Shown here one piece after another: positions 7,855 to 17,085 of a DNA stretch of 33,190 nucleotides. Each line of letters starts with the position of its first letter. The first letter of the stretch is position 1. Below the pieces are notes generated by a model. It saw only the letters and a program-made list of their open reading frames with translations, was not told the origin of the DNA and did not search any database. The position numbers and the translations under genes were made by a program. Origin of the DNA: Planctomycetota bacterium (lineage in GTDB: Bacteria; Planctomycetota; Planctomycetia; Planctomycetales; Planctomycetaceae); assembly GCA_018242525.1 (NCBI GenBank), contig JAFEBS010000031.1:1-33190 (forward strand), read 5' to 3'.

Positions 7855-8076
7855 TTTTGTTAATCCGAGTCGCCCAGAGGCTCGATCCGCCGGAATCTCC
7901 CACGATTCGACCTGCCTGCGACCAAGTAAGCCGTAACGCCTACCTGCTGAGAATCAATTAAGAATGGTGGTTTACAGCCGCCTCTTTTGTTGACCGACCG
8001 TCATGGACCGCCTTCGTAGGCGACCCGAAATCAATGTGCTCGATTTCTTCAACCTGCTTCGAGTGGAGTTTTCGTT

Positions 8077-9402
8077 ATGCCACAGAATTGTAATCCGGAA
8101 CATTTCCGACGGCTCAATCGCCGTGGTTTCCTGTCGGTCGGAGCATTGGCTGGTGCCGCCGGACTGACGCTGCCTCAATTGCTGCGAACCGAAGCGGCTC
8201 GCGCGGACCTGAAGGATTACAAGAATTTCGAGGGGACTGCCAAGTCCGTCATTCACATCTATCTGCCTGGCGGGATGGCTCATCAGGAATCGTTCGATCC
8301 CAAGCCGAATGCGCCGATCGAATATCGCGGTGAGATGCGGCAGGTCGCCACCAAGATCAGCGGCGAGCTGTTTGGCGAAACTCTCGCCAAGACAGCCGAT
8401 ATCGCCGACAAGCTGACTGTCATCCGCTCGATGACGCACGGTGAAGCCGCTCACGAACGCGGAACTCACAACATGTTCACTGGCTATCGGCCCAGCCCGG
8501 CTCTGCAGTATCCCTGCATTGGTTCGGTGGTCAGCCATGAATATGGTCCCCGCAACAACCTGCCTCCCTATGTCTGCATCCCGAACATGCCGAACGAGTT
8601 TGCCGGCAGCGGCTACCTGAGTTCTGCATTTGCCCCGTTCAGCCTGGGAAGCGACCCGGCGGCAGGCGGCTTCAAGGTGCGTGACCTGGACCTGCCTGGT
8701 GGTGTGGATGACAGCCGTTTCGCCACCCGTCGTTCGGCCTTGGAAGCAGTCAACGCTCACTTCCAGAAGAAGGAAAAGTCGGACGACCTGAAGGCGATGG
8801 ACACGTTCTATGATCGTGCCTACAGCCTGATCAGTGCTCCGGAAGCCCGCCAGGCGTTCGACATCGAAAAGGAATCGGCTCAGGTTCGCGACGAATATGG
8901 TCGCAACACGGCCGGTGCCCGGATGCTGCTGGCTCGCCGCCTGGTTCAGGCCGGTGTTCGCCTGGTCAACCTGACTTACGGTGGCTGGGACATGCATAAC
9001 GCCATCGTGGGTGGATTCAAGAACCAGATGCCCGCCTTCGATCAGGCGTTCTCCACGCTGATCAAGGACCTGGAACGAACCGGGTTGCTGAAGGAAACGC
9101 TGGTCATGGTCTCGTCCGAATTCGGCCGGACCCCCAAGATCAACGCCCAGGCCGGTCGCGATCACTATCCCAAGGTGTTCAGCGTCGTGCTCGCCGGGGG
9201 CGGGATCAAGGGTGGCTACATCCACGGTTCCTCGAACTCGACCGCTTCCGAACCCGAAGAACTGGCCATGGGTCCGGAAGACCTGTTCACGACCGTCTAC
9301 CACTGCATGGGGATCGTCGCGGACAAGGAATTGATGGCCCCTGGCGATCGTCCGATCGAAATCGTCGACAATGGCAAGGTGATCAAGGACTTGCTCGCCT
9401 GA
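8077..9402 (+). CDS. DUF1501 protein with Tat-like signal
   Basis: This 441-residue protein belongs to DUF1501 (PF07394), abundant in planctomycetes and related to the alkaline-phosphatase/sulfatase fold. The N-terminus has a twin-arginine motif, NRRGFLSVGALAGAAG (14-29), so export folded by Tat is likely. Family segments are visible: IHIYLPGGMAHQESFDPKP, RSMTHGEAAHERGTHNMFTG, GGWDMHNAIVGG, SSEFGRTPKINAQAGRDHYP and VVLAGGGIKGG. The Asp/His/Glu residues in these segments look like a metal site. Biochemical activity is unknown. It is first of five plus-strand genes, where DUF1549/DUF1553 and PSD1 partners follow. GGAG lies about 9 bases before the ATG. Confidence 0.9.
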   Translation: MPQNCNPEHFRRLNRRGFLSVGALAGAAGLTLPQLLRTEAARADLKDYKNFEGTAKSVIHIYLPGGMAHQESFDPKPNAPIEYRGEMRQVATKISGELFGETLAKTADIADKLTVIRSMTHGEAAHERGTHNMFTGYRPSPALQYPCIGSVVSHEYGPRNNLPPYVCIPNMPNEFAGSGYLSSAFAPFSLGSDPAAGGFKVRDLDLPGGVDDSRFATRRSALEAVNAHFQKKEKSDDLKAMDTFYDRAYSLISAPEARQAFDIEKESAQVRDEYGRNTAGARMLLARRLVQAGVRLVNLTYGGWDMHNAIVGGFKNQMPAFDQAFSTLIKDLERTGLLKETLVMVSSEFGRTPKINAQAGRDHYPKVFSVVLAGGGIKGGYIHGSSNSTASEPEELAMGPEDLFTTVYHCMGIVADKELMAPGDRPIEIVDNGKVIKDLLA

Positions 9403-9591
9403 CCGAAACCGCTGCCGGGCGGGTTTCCCGAAAAGCCGCCCCGAGAACCAGTAACCTCACACGGATGGTCGGGGATTCCCGGCCATCCGTGTTCTGCAAA
9501 TTGCAGTCTCCTCGCCGAATTCCTTCCCATTTAACGTCGTTTGCTGTCACACCGTTCATCGCCCGATGATGAGTGTGGCCAAGGGGGCACA

Positions 9592-12078
9592 ATGACGGTA
9601 CGACCGTTCGCTCAATTCACATTGGCTCTGTTCACGCTGGCCTGCAGTTCGGCAACGTTGTTGGCCTCCAGTCCTGTGTTGTCGAACATCGTTCCGCGCG
9701 GCGGACAACGGGGAACCGATGTCGAAGTCGTGTTCAACGGTCAGCGCCTGGAAGATGCCCAGGAACTGATGATCTATGAACCGGGGATCGACGTCTCGGA
9801 ATTCGCGGTTGTCAGTCCGACCCAGGTCAAAGCCAAGCTGAAGGTGGCGGCCGACTGCGTGCTGGGAACCAAGCACATTCGCGTTCGGACCGCCAGCGGC
9901 GTCTCGGACCTGCGCACGTTTCGCGTCGGAGCCCTTCCGTCCGTCGCGGAAAAGGAACCCAACAGTGAATTCGCGACGCCTCAGGTCGTGGCGAACAACT
10001 GCACGGTTGAAGGAATCATTCAGAACGAAGACGTTGATTACTTCGTCGTGGAAGCGAAGAAGGGCGAGCGGATCACCGCGGAAGTCGAAGGAATTCGACT
10101 GGGGAACACCATGTTTGATCCCTACGTCGCCATTCTGAACGAAGCCCGGTTCGAACTTGCCACCAGCGACGATGCCGCCTTGATCTGGCAGGATGGCGTG
10201 GCTTCCATCATCGCCCCCGCCGATGGCAAGTACATCGTGCAGATCCGCGAAAGCAGCTACGGTGGAAACGGTGCCTGTCACTACCGCTGTCACATCGGCA
10301 GCTATCCCCGTCCGCTGGCGATCGTTCCTGCCGGGGGCAAGCCTGGTACCAAGGTCCAGGTCAAGTTCCTGGGTGATGTGGCTGGCGAGTTCACTCGTGA
10401 GTTCGATCTTCCGGCCACCGGTGGTCCCGACTACGAACTGTTCCCGCAGGATGACAAGGGAATTGCTCCTTCAGGCATGCAGTTCCGGCTGGTCGATCTG
10501 GAAAACTCGATCGAAGCCGAGCCCAACGAAACGATTCAAACTGCCACCAAGGCGGGTTCATCAACCATCGCCTTCAATGGTGTTCTTGCCTCCAAGACCG
10601 ACGTCGACTTCTTCGGGTTCACAGCCACCAAGGGCCAGAACATCGACATCCACGTCCACGCCCGCCAGATCCGCTCGGAACTGGATCCAGTGCTGATTCT
10701 TTACAATGCTCAGGGGGGTGCGATCGCCAGCAACGACGATGCGAATGGAACCCCTGACAGCTACATCCGCTTCGCGGTGCCTGCCGATGGAGAATACTTC
10801 CTGGAAGTGCGAGACCACCTGCGTCGCGGCGGGAACGCTTTTCATTATCGCATCGAACTGACTCCCGTCGCCCCAAAACTGCTGCTGGGTGTCAATGAGT
10901 TCGTCCAGTACGTCGAACCGCACATGGCGATCCCCCAGGGGAATCGATTTCCGCTGTTGATCAATGCCAACCGTCAGAACTTTGGGGGAGTGCTTGCCTT
11001 CAGGGGCGAAAACCTGCCACCGGGGGTTGTGGTCGAATCGTTTGGCATGTCCGCCGATCAGAACATCGCCCAGGTGATCCTGTACGCGGCTCCCGACGCA
11101 GTGGTGGGGGGCAAGCTCGGTCAACTGGCGGCAACGCTGGAAGACCCCAACAATCCAACTCCGCCCACCGGCTTCGTCCGACTGCCCACTGTCCTGGTGC
11201 GTGGTCAGAACAACAGGCCGTTCTGGACCGAATCGACCGAGGCTTTGGCGATGGCGGTGACTCAAAAGGTTCCGTTCACGCTGCAGATCGTGGAACCCAA
11301 GGTGCCGCTGGTTCAAGGCGGTCAGATGTCGCTGAAGGTGGTGGCGACTCGCGAAGGAGACTTTAAAGCGCCCATCAAGATCGAACTGATGTTGAACCCC
11401 AACGGCATGAATTCCAGCCGTGAAATCTCGATTGCCGAAGGGCAGACTGAAGCAGTCCTGTTGTTGAATGCCGCCGGAAACGCCCAGGTCAAGGAACACA
11501 AGATCGCTGTGCGTGGCGAAGCGACAGTCGGCAGCGGACCGGTAATGGTTTGCTCGCCGTTCGTCAATCTGCGGATTGCCGAGCCGTACCTGAAGTTCAC
11601 GTACGAATCCGCAGCCGTTGAACTGGGGGCTGAAACCGAGCTGGTCGTGAAGGTTGAAACCATCAAGCCGTTTGACGGGAATGCCTCGGTTCAGTTGCTG
11701 GGACTTCCGAACAAAGTCACGACGACTCCGGCCGAGTTCAACAAGGACGCCAAAGAACTGATCTTTAAGGTCAAGGCGGAAGCTGACGCGAATCCGGGTA
11801 ACAACAAAAGTCTGTTCTGCCAGGTTGTCGTCACCGAGAGTGGTGAACCGATCATCCACAACCTGGGGACTGGAGCAATCCGTGTCGACAAGCCGCTGCC
11901 TCCCAAGGTCGCACCGATGCCGGTCGCTCAGGGACAGCCAGCACCACCCGTACAGCCCGCGCCAGTTCAAGCCAAACGGTTGACCCGCTTGGAACAGTTG
12001 CGTTTGGAACAGAAGCTGCGTGTCGAAGGTCAAAACGCAGCTCCGGCTGCCGAAGCGAAGCCAGCGGGCGGAAACTAA
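9592..12078 (+). CDS. Exported multidomain protein with two PPC-like domains
   Basis: This 828-residue secreted protein starts with a signal peptide (1-26, ending TLLASS). An IPT/Ig-like segment (about 28-112) starts with a PRGGQRGTDVEVVFNG stretch, as in planctomycete proteins of this class. It is followed by two pre-peptidase C-terminal (PPC) jelly-roll domains, at about 120-240 (EKEPNSEF...DVDYFVVEAKKGERI) and about 330-440 (EAEPNETI...DVDFFGFTATKGQNI). Several Ig-like beta-sandwich stretches and a Pro/Ala/Gln-rich tail (about 775-828) complete it. No peptidase domain is present, so PPC here is structural, probably for surface binding or assembly with the cytochrome-like neighbours. ATG at 9592 is chosen because AAGGGGG precedes it by 5 bases. 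An upstream in-frame TTG at 9541 would spoil the signal peptide. It lies between DUF1501 and DUF1549/DUF1553 genes in one transcriptional direction. Confidence 0.88.
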   Translation: MTVRPFAQFTLALFTLACSSATLLASSPVLSNIVPRGGQRGTDVEVVFNGQRLEDAQELMIYEPGIDVSEFAVVSPTQVKAKLKVAADCVLGTKHIRVRTASGVSDLRTFRVGALPSVAEKEPNSEFATPQVVANNCTVEGIIQNEDVDYFVVEAKKGERITAEVEGIRLGNTMFDPYVAILNEARFELATSDDAALIWQDGVASIIAPADGKYIVQIRESSYGGNGACHYRCHIGSYPRPLAIVPAGGKPGTKVQVKFLGDVAGEFTREFDLPATGGPDYELFPQDDKGIAPSGMQFRLVDLENSIEAEPNETIQTATKAGSSTIAFNGVLASKTDVDFFGFTATKGQNIDIHVHARQIRSELDPVLILYNAQGGAIASNDDANGTPDSYIRFAVPADGEYFLEVRDHLRRGGNAFHYRIELTPVAPKLLLGVNEFVQYVEPHMAIPQGNRFPLLINANRQNFGGVLAFRGENLPPGVVVESFGMSADQNIAQVILYAAPDAVVGGKLGQLAATLEDPNNPTPPTGFVRLPTVLVRGQNNRPFWTESTEALAMAVTQKVPFTLQIVEPKVPLVQGGQMSLKVVATREGDFKAPIKIELMLNPNGMNSSREISIAEGQTEAVLLLNAAGNAQVKEHKIAVRGEATVGSGPVMVCSPFVNLRIAEPYLKFTYESAAVELGAETELVVKVETIKPFDGNASVQLLGLPNKVTTTPAEFNKDAKELIFKVKAEADANPGNNKSLFCQVVVTESGEPIIHNLGTGAIRVDKPLPPKVAPMPVAQGQPAPPVQPAPVQAKRLTRLEQLRLEQKLRVEGQNAAPAAEAKPAGGN

Positions 12079-12183
12079 CTCACAGCAAACATTCTCGGAA
12101 GCATGAGTTTCGGGCGTCCACGGCGGCTTGCAATCGAAGCCATCCAGCCCGCATACATCAGCAGTGCTTAAAGGACAGTTGAA

Positions 12184-14619
12184 ATGTCACGAATTTCGAT
12201 TCTGAGTTCGACCCTGGCGTTGGCCGTCTCCTGCCTGGCGGGAACCGTCGCCCTGGCCCAGTCTCCGCTGGTCCAGCTCAATGTCTATCCGTCCGACATC
12301 AACCTGACGACGAACAAAGATCGCCAACTGGTGGTTGTCCAGGCCGTGCATGCCGACGGCATCACGCAAGACGTCAGCAAGCAGGCAACCTATACACTCG
12401 CCAATCCGGCACTCTGCCGCCGGGACGGATCGACGTTCTATCCCACGGCCGACGGCCAGACGGAATTGAAAGTCGAATTCGGCGGGAAGATGCTGACGGT
12501 CCCCGTGAAGGTGGAACGTGCGGCGGAAACCCAGGCCATCAGCTTTAAACTGGATGTCATGCCGGTCTGGATGAAGACCGGTTGCAACACGGGTAGCTGC
12601 CATGGGGCCGCTCGCGGCAAGGACGGCTTCCGTCTGTCGCTGTTTGGTTTCGATCCTGATGGGGACTACCTGCGAATCACTCGCGAAATGCCCGGACGCC
12701 GGATTGACTTCGCCGTCCCCGAATCCAGCCTGATGATTGAAAAGTCGATTGGTGTCGTGCCGCATACAGGCGGTAAGCGGTTTGAGAAAGAGTCTGAACT
12801 GGCGACGACCGTGATCGACTGGATCAAGGCCGGCTGTCCACGCGACACTGCTGACGTGGCGACCTGTATCGGCCTGGAATTCTACCCCAAGGACGGTGTG
12901 CTCGACGGTGAAGGAACTACGCAGCAGGTGACCGCCCGCGCCAAGTACTCCGACGGCACGGACCGGGATGTGACGTCCCTGGCCCTGTATCTGTCCAACA
13001 ACGACACTTCGGCCGCCATCAATCAGGACGGCCTGATCACCGCGGGCAGCCGTGGTGAAGCATTTGTCATGGCTCGGTTCTCGACCTTTACCGTCGGCTC
13101 GCACTTCGTGGTGCTGCCAAAGGGGTTGGTGTACCCGGACACGCCAAAGCCGCAGGTCAATTACATCGACGAACTGGTCAACCTGAAACTGAAGAAGCTG
13201 CGGATCGATCCGTCGGGCAGGTCCTCGGACGAGGCGTTCCTGCGACGCGTTTATGTCGATCTCGTCGGCCTGGTTCCCAGCGAAGACGAATACAAGCGGT
13301 TCATGGCCAGTACTGAACCGGACAAGCGCGACAAACTGATCGACGAACTGCTCGGCCGCAAGGAATTTACCGAAGTCTGGGTCGGCAAATGGGCCGAATG
13401 GCTGATGATGCGGTCGTCCAACCAGACGAGCCTGAAATCGATCACGCTGTACTACACATGGCTGAGCGAACAGATCGCTGACAACGTTCCCCTGGACAAG
13501 ATGGTCCAGGAGATCCTGGGTGCGAACGGCGGAACCTTCAAGAATCCGCCAACGAACTTCTACCAGATTGAACCAGATCGCCTGAAGGTCGCCGAAAACG
13601 TGGCGCAGATCTTCATGGGAATGCGCACCCAGTGTGCCCAGTGCCACAACCATCCGTTCGACCGCTGGACGATGGACGACTACTACAGCTTTGCCGCCTT
13701 CTTCGCCCAGATCGGCCGCAAGCAGGGTGAAGACTATCGCGAGCAGATCGTCTTCAATTCCGGCGGCGGAGAAGTCAATCACCTGGTGGGGGGGCGGGTC
13801 ATGCCGCCAGTCTTCCTGGGTGGCGGGCCCGCGGACGTCGCCGGCAAAGACCGTCGAGTCGTGCTGGCCGAGTGGCTGGCGTCGCCGAAGAATCCCTACT
13901 TCGCTCAGAACTTCGTGAACCGGATCTGGCACCACTTCTTCAACATTGGGATTGTCGATCCCGTCGACGACGTGCGCGTCAGCAATCCGCCGTCCAACGC
14001 GCCGTTGCTGGCGGAACTGGCGAAGCGGTTCACCGAATCCAATTACGACTTCAAGGCCCTGGTCCGGGACATCTGCCGCTCGGAAGCGTATCAGCGCACC
14101 ACCGAAAAGAATCCCAGCAACGAAACGGACGAACGCAACTTTGCCTCGCAGACACTGCGCCGCATCAAGGCGGAATCGATGCTGGACATCATCAGTGAAG
14201 TGACCAGCACCAAGGACAAGTTCCCACGTCTGCCGCTGGGTGCCCGCGCCGTGCAGATTGCGGACGGTGCCACCAGCACATACTTCCTGACCACGTTCGG
14301 CCGGGCGACGCGCGAAACCGCCTGTTCGTGCGAAGTGAAAATGGAACCGACGTTGTCGCAGGCCCTGCACCTGTTGAACGGTGACACGACCAACAACAAG
14401 ATTCAGCAGGGTGGCTTGATCGCCGCGATGCTGAAGGAAAAAGTACCGCCGGAAGAAATCGTGGAGAAGCTGTACATTCGCTGCCTGAGCCGCAAGCCAA
14501 CTTCCGAAGAGGCCGCCGCCCTGAAGCCGCTGTTTGCGGAAGGAAGCGATGCCAAGCGATCGCTGGATGACATCTTCTGGGCACTGCTCAACAGCCGTGA
14601 ATTCCTGTTCAACCACTAA
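12184..14619 (+). CDS. DUF1549/DUF1553 cytochrome-like protein with Ig-like domains
   Basis: This 811-residue exported protein has a signal peptide (1-25, ALAQ). An Ig-like BIG_2-type domain (about 30-110) is followed by a haem-like motif with unusual spacing, CNTGSCHG (134-141, CX4CH rather than CXXCH). A second Ig-like stretch (about 228-312) leads into DUF1549 (about 325-520), containing QCAQCHNHPFDRW with a canonical CAQCH (484-488). DUF1553 (about 553-805) has WLASPKNPYFAQNFVNRIW and ends REFLFNH, typical of the family. The two motifs suggest up to two covalent haems, in the periplasm or outer surface. Function is unproven. These proteins are hallmarks of planctomycetes and normally pair with DUF1501, as here. 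AGGA lies 8 bases before the ATG. Confidence 0.92.
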   Translation: MSRISILSSTLALAVSCLAGTVALAQSPLVQLNVYPSDINLTTNKDRQLVVVQAVHADGITQDVSKQATYTLANPALCRRDGSTFYPTADGQTELKVEFGGKMLTVPVKVERAAETQAISFKLDVMPVWMKTGCNTGSCHGAARGKDGFRLSLFGFDPDGDYLRITREMPGRRIDFAVPESSLMIEKSIGVVPHTGGKRFEKESELATTVIDWIKAGCPRDTADVATCIGLEFYPKDGVLDGEGTTQQVTARAKYSDGTDRDVTSLALYLSNNDTSAAINQDGLITAGSRGEAFVMARFSTFTVGSHFVVLPKGLVYPDTPKPQVNYIDELVNLKLKKLRIDPSGRSSDEAFLRRVYVDLVGLVPSEDEYKRFMASTEPDKRDKLIDELLGRKEFTEVWVGKWAEWLMMRSSNQTSLKSITLYYTWLSEQIADNVPLDKMVQEILGANGGTFKNPPTNFYQIEPDRLKVAENVAQIFMGMRTQCAQCHNHPFDRWTMDDYYSFAAFFAQIGRKQGEDYREQIVFNSGGGEVNHLVGGRVMPPVFLGGGPADVAGKDRRVVLAEWLASPKNPYFAQNFVNRIWHHFFNIGIVDPVDDVRVSNPPSNAPLLAELAKRFTESNYDFKALVRDICRSEAYQRTTEKNPSNETDERNFASQTLRRIKAESMLDIISEVTSTKDKFPRLPLGARAVQIADGATSTYFLTTFGRATRETACSCEVKMEPTLSQALHLLNGDTTNNKIQQGGLIAAMLKEKVPPEEIVEKLYIRCLSRKPTSEEAAALKPLFAEGSDAKRSLDDIFWALLNSREFLFNH

Positions 14620-14649
14620 TTCCATCGAAGCGGCACGCTTCGCAACACT

Positions 14650-14720
14650 AGCCCGACGCGCAAGCGAGGGATAGGCAAATTGGACACCCGTAGACCGGTC
14701 CCTCGCTCGCGCGTCGAGCT
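14650..14720. repeat. Inverted repeat between operon genes
   Basis: The 22-base arms AGCCCGACGCGCAAGCGAGG... (14650-14671) and its near-complement (14699-14720) match at 20 of 22 positions around a 27-base loop. It occupies nearly all of the gap between the DUF1549/DUF1553 stop and the next gene. It has the look of a planctomycete REP-like element. There is no T-run, so simple rho-independent termination is unlikely. It may act as an mRNA stability or processing hairpin. Confidence 0.7.
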
Positions 14721-14750
14721 GGTGAACGATTGAATCGCTGGAGTGAATCG

Positions 14751-17012
14751 ATGCGACGATTGACCTGCCTGGTATTGTTCGGACTGCTCTGTGTTCCCGC
14801 CCTGGCCCAGGAAAAAGCGACTGCGCCGGCTGCGAAGGAAGAAAAGATCACGTTTGAGCAGCACATCCTGCCAATCTTTCGCGAGAAGTGCGGTTCCTGC
14901 CACAACGGGAACGACAAGAAGGGCGACCTGGTCCTGGACAACTACGGCCTGGCAATGCAGGGAGGCGCGTCGGGTGAAGTCGTCAGGACCGACGGCGATG
15001 CGTCACAAAGCCAGTTGTACCTGGTGATCGCCCACCTGTCCGAACCCAAGATGCCGCCTCAACAGCCCAAGTTGCCCGATGAACAGTTGACTCTGGTCCG
15101 CAAGTGGATCGAAGGTGGCGCCCTGGAAAATGCCGGGAGCAAGGCCAAACCCAAGAAGAATGCGGCGATGGCCAAGGTCGAAATCTCGAACCAGCGTCCG
15201 GCGGGTCCGCCCCCGATGCCCGAGAATCTGCCGATCGACCCGCTGCTGGTCGCCAGCCGTGGGAACGGTGTAACCGCACTGGCCGTCAATCCGTGGTCGC
15301 CGATCGCGGCTGTCGCGGGGCACAAGCAGATCTTCCTGTACAACACCCAGACGCTGGAACTGGAAGGTGTCCTGCCGTTCCCGGAAGGGGTGGCCCACAT
15401 CCTGAAGTTCACCCGCGATGGACAATGGCTGATGGCGGGCGGCGGTCGCGGTTCACACTCGGGCAAAGTCATCCTGTGGGAGCTCAAGACCGGCAAACGA
15501 ATCGCGGAAATTGGTTCCGAATATGATGTGGTCCTGGCGGCCGACATCAGTCCGGACCATACCCAGGTGGCTCTCGGCGGTCCCAAGAAGATCGTCCGCG
15601 TCTACGATACGTCAACGGGAGAATTGCTCTACGAAAAGAACAAGCACACCGACTGGATTACCGCTCTGGAATTCAGCCCGGATGGCGTGCTGCTGGCAAC
15701 GGCCGATCGCAGTAACGGACTGGTTGTCTGGGAAGCATTCACCGGCCGCGAATTCTACTTCCTGACGGGACATACCGGACCGATCACCGATGTGAGCTGG
15801 GCTCCTGATTCCAACATCCTGGCCTCGGCCAGCGAAGACACAACCGTCCGAACCTGGGAAATGCAGAACGGCAACCAGGTCAAGAACTGGGGTGCCCACG
15901 GCGGTGGTGTGTCGGCCGTTGAATTTACGCGTGACAACCGGATCGCCACCACGGGACGCGACAACCAGGCCAAGTTGTGGGACATCAACGGCACGGCCAT
16001 TCGTGGCTTTGCCGGGATGAGTGACCTGGGGATGGAAGTCGCCTTCGATTCGGATTTGGACCGGATCCTGGCGGGCGACCTGAATGGAATCGTGCATGTC
16101 TGGAACGCGAAGGACGGAGCGGTCATCGGGCAGTTGAGTACGAACCCGCCATCACTGGCCGCGCGGATTGAAACCACAGGTCAGGCGTTCGCCGCTGCCG
16201 ACGCCGCAGCCAAACAGGTGAATGCCACTCTGGCTGCGTTGAACAAGGGAATCGCCGATCGCAAGGCGGCGGCAGAGGCCGCCGTAAAGACCGCAGCGGA
16301 AGCCCAGGCCGCCATCGACCCGGCCACCAAGGCGAAGGCCGCGGCAGATGCGGATGTGGCCGTCAAGGCGACGGCGCTTCAGGCGGCCCAGACCGCATTG
16401 ACCACGGCGCAAGCGGCTCAAACCAAGGCGGTGGGCGAACGTGATGCTCTCAAGAAGGCGGTCGTTGATCTGGATGCCAAGGTGAAGGCCACAACCGATG
16501 CTCTGGCCGTGAATGATGCTGCTGTCACGCAGGCGCTGGCCGCTCTGGAAGCCAAACCTGGTGACGCAGCCGTGAAGGCCGCTGCCGCCGAAGCCAACAA
16601 GAAGTTGACCGACACGCTGGCGGCATTGTCAGAATTGACCAAGCAGAAATCGGCAGCCATTCAGGAACTGCCAGCGAAGACGGAACTGCTGGGGACCGCC
16701 ACAATCGCATTGGCTGCTTCCAAAACGGGCCTCGACAAGGCCACTGCCGACAAGGTGGCGGCCGACAAGGTCGTTGTCGACTCGGCGGCAAAGCTCAAAG
16801 CCGTGATGGATGCTGCTGTCGTTGCCAAGGCGAATGCCGACAAGGCCGTCGCGGCTGCCGTGGTCACACCGGAACTGCAGAAGCAGGTCGCCGACACCGA
16901 GGCCGCCGCCAAGGTCGCTGCGGAGAAAGCCATTGCCGTCAAAGCGCAGCTGGATCGGTTGAACGGTGCCAAGGGCCGAACTCTGCAAGTCGCCGAATCG
17001 GCCGCGAAATAG
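14751..17012 (+). CDS. PSD1 cytochrome c - WD40 propeller - Ala-rich coiled coil protein
   Basis: This 753-residue exported protein has three unlike parts. After a signal peptide (1-20, ALAQ) comes a planctomycete-type cytochrome c domain (about 32-125) with CGSCHNGNDKKG (C47, C50, H51) and a distal methionine candidate in EPKMPPQQPKLP (Met101). A WD40 propeller follows (about 160-465), with repeats such as HTDWITALEFSPDGVLLATA and HTGPITDVSWAPDSNILASA. The last 280 residues are an Ala/Lys/Asp-rich, Pro-poor helix that reads as a long coiled coil. One covalent haem is expected. The propeller probably mediates docking, and the coil may span the periplasm or form oligomers (inference). ATG at 14751 is taken because GGAG lies 7 bases before it and the signal peptide then starts MRRLTCL. 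The GC-rich, repetitive 3' end gives spurious open frames on the other strand. Confidence 0.9.
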   Translation: MRRLTCLVLFGLLCVPALAQEKATAPAAKEEKITFEQHILPIFREKCGSCHNGNDKKGDLVLDNYGLAMQGGASGEVVRTDGDASQSQLYLVIAHLSEPKMPPQQPKLPDEQLTLVRKWIEGGALENAGSKAKPKKNAAMAKVEISNQRPAGPPPMPENLPIDPLLVASRGNGVTALAVNPWSPIAAVAGHKQIFLYNTQTLELEGVLPFPEGVAHILKFTRDGQWLMAGGGRGSHSGKVILWELKTGKRIAEIGSEYDVVLAADISPDHTQVALGGPKKIVRVYDTSTGELLYEKNKHTDWITALEFSPDGVLLATADRSNGLVVWEAFTGREFYFLTGHTGPITDVSWAPDSNILASASEDTTVRTWEMQNGNQVKNWGAHGGGVSAVEFTRDNRIATTGRDNQAKLWDINGTAIRGFAGMSDLGMEVAFDSDLDRILAGDLNGIVHVWNAKDGAVIGQLSTNPPSLAARIETTGQAFAAADAAAKQVNATLAALNKGIADRKAAAEAAVKTAAEAQAAIDPATKAKAAADADVAVKATALQAAQTALTTAQAAQTKAVGERDALKKAVVDLDAKVKATTDALAVNDAAVTQALAALEAKPGDAAVKAAAAEANKKLTDTLAALSELTKQKSAAIQELPAKTELLGTATIALAASKTGLDKATADKVAADKVVVDSAAKLKAVMDAAVVAKANADKAVAAAVVTPELQKQVADTEAAAKVAAEKAIAVKAQLDRLNGAKGRTLQVAESAAK

Positions 17013-17085
17013 TCCGTAACCGACGCTGCCAGCGTCGCAGTTCTCTCCTGACCACATAATTGACCAGCAGTATCAAGGACCGGGC

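Noticed and set aside
7972..9303. A 443-codon minus-strand frame opposite the first DUF1501 gene
   Set aside because: It is an antisense shadow of a well-supported gene.
10561..12033. A 490-codon open frame opposite the PPC-domain gene
   Set aside because: It is an antisense shadow of a gene with signal peptide, ribosome site and PPC domains.
12187..14625. An 812-codon open frame on the minus strand opposite the DUF1549/DUF1553 gene
   Set aside because: It mirrors a real gene with clear family motifs. Its translation has no recognisable domain and is rich in residues expected from antisense of GC-rich codons.
16152..16791. Minus-strand open frames in the Ala-rich coiled-coil part of the PSD1 gene
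   Set aside because: They arise from the repetitive GC-rich codons of the coiled coil and show no independent gene signals.
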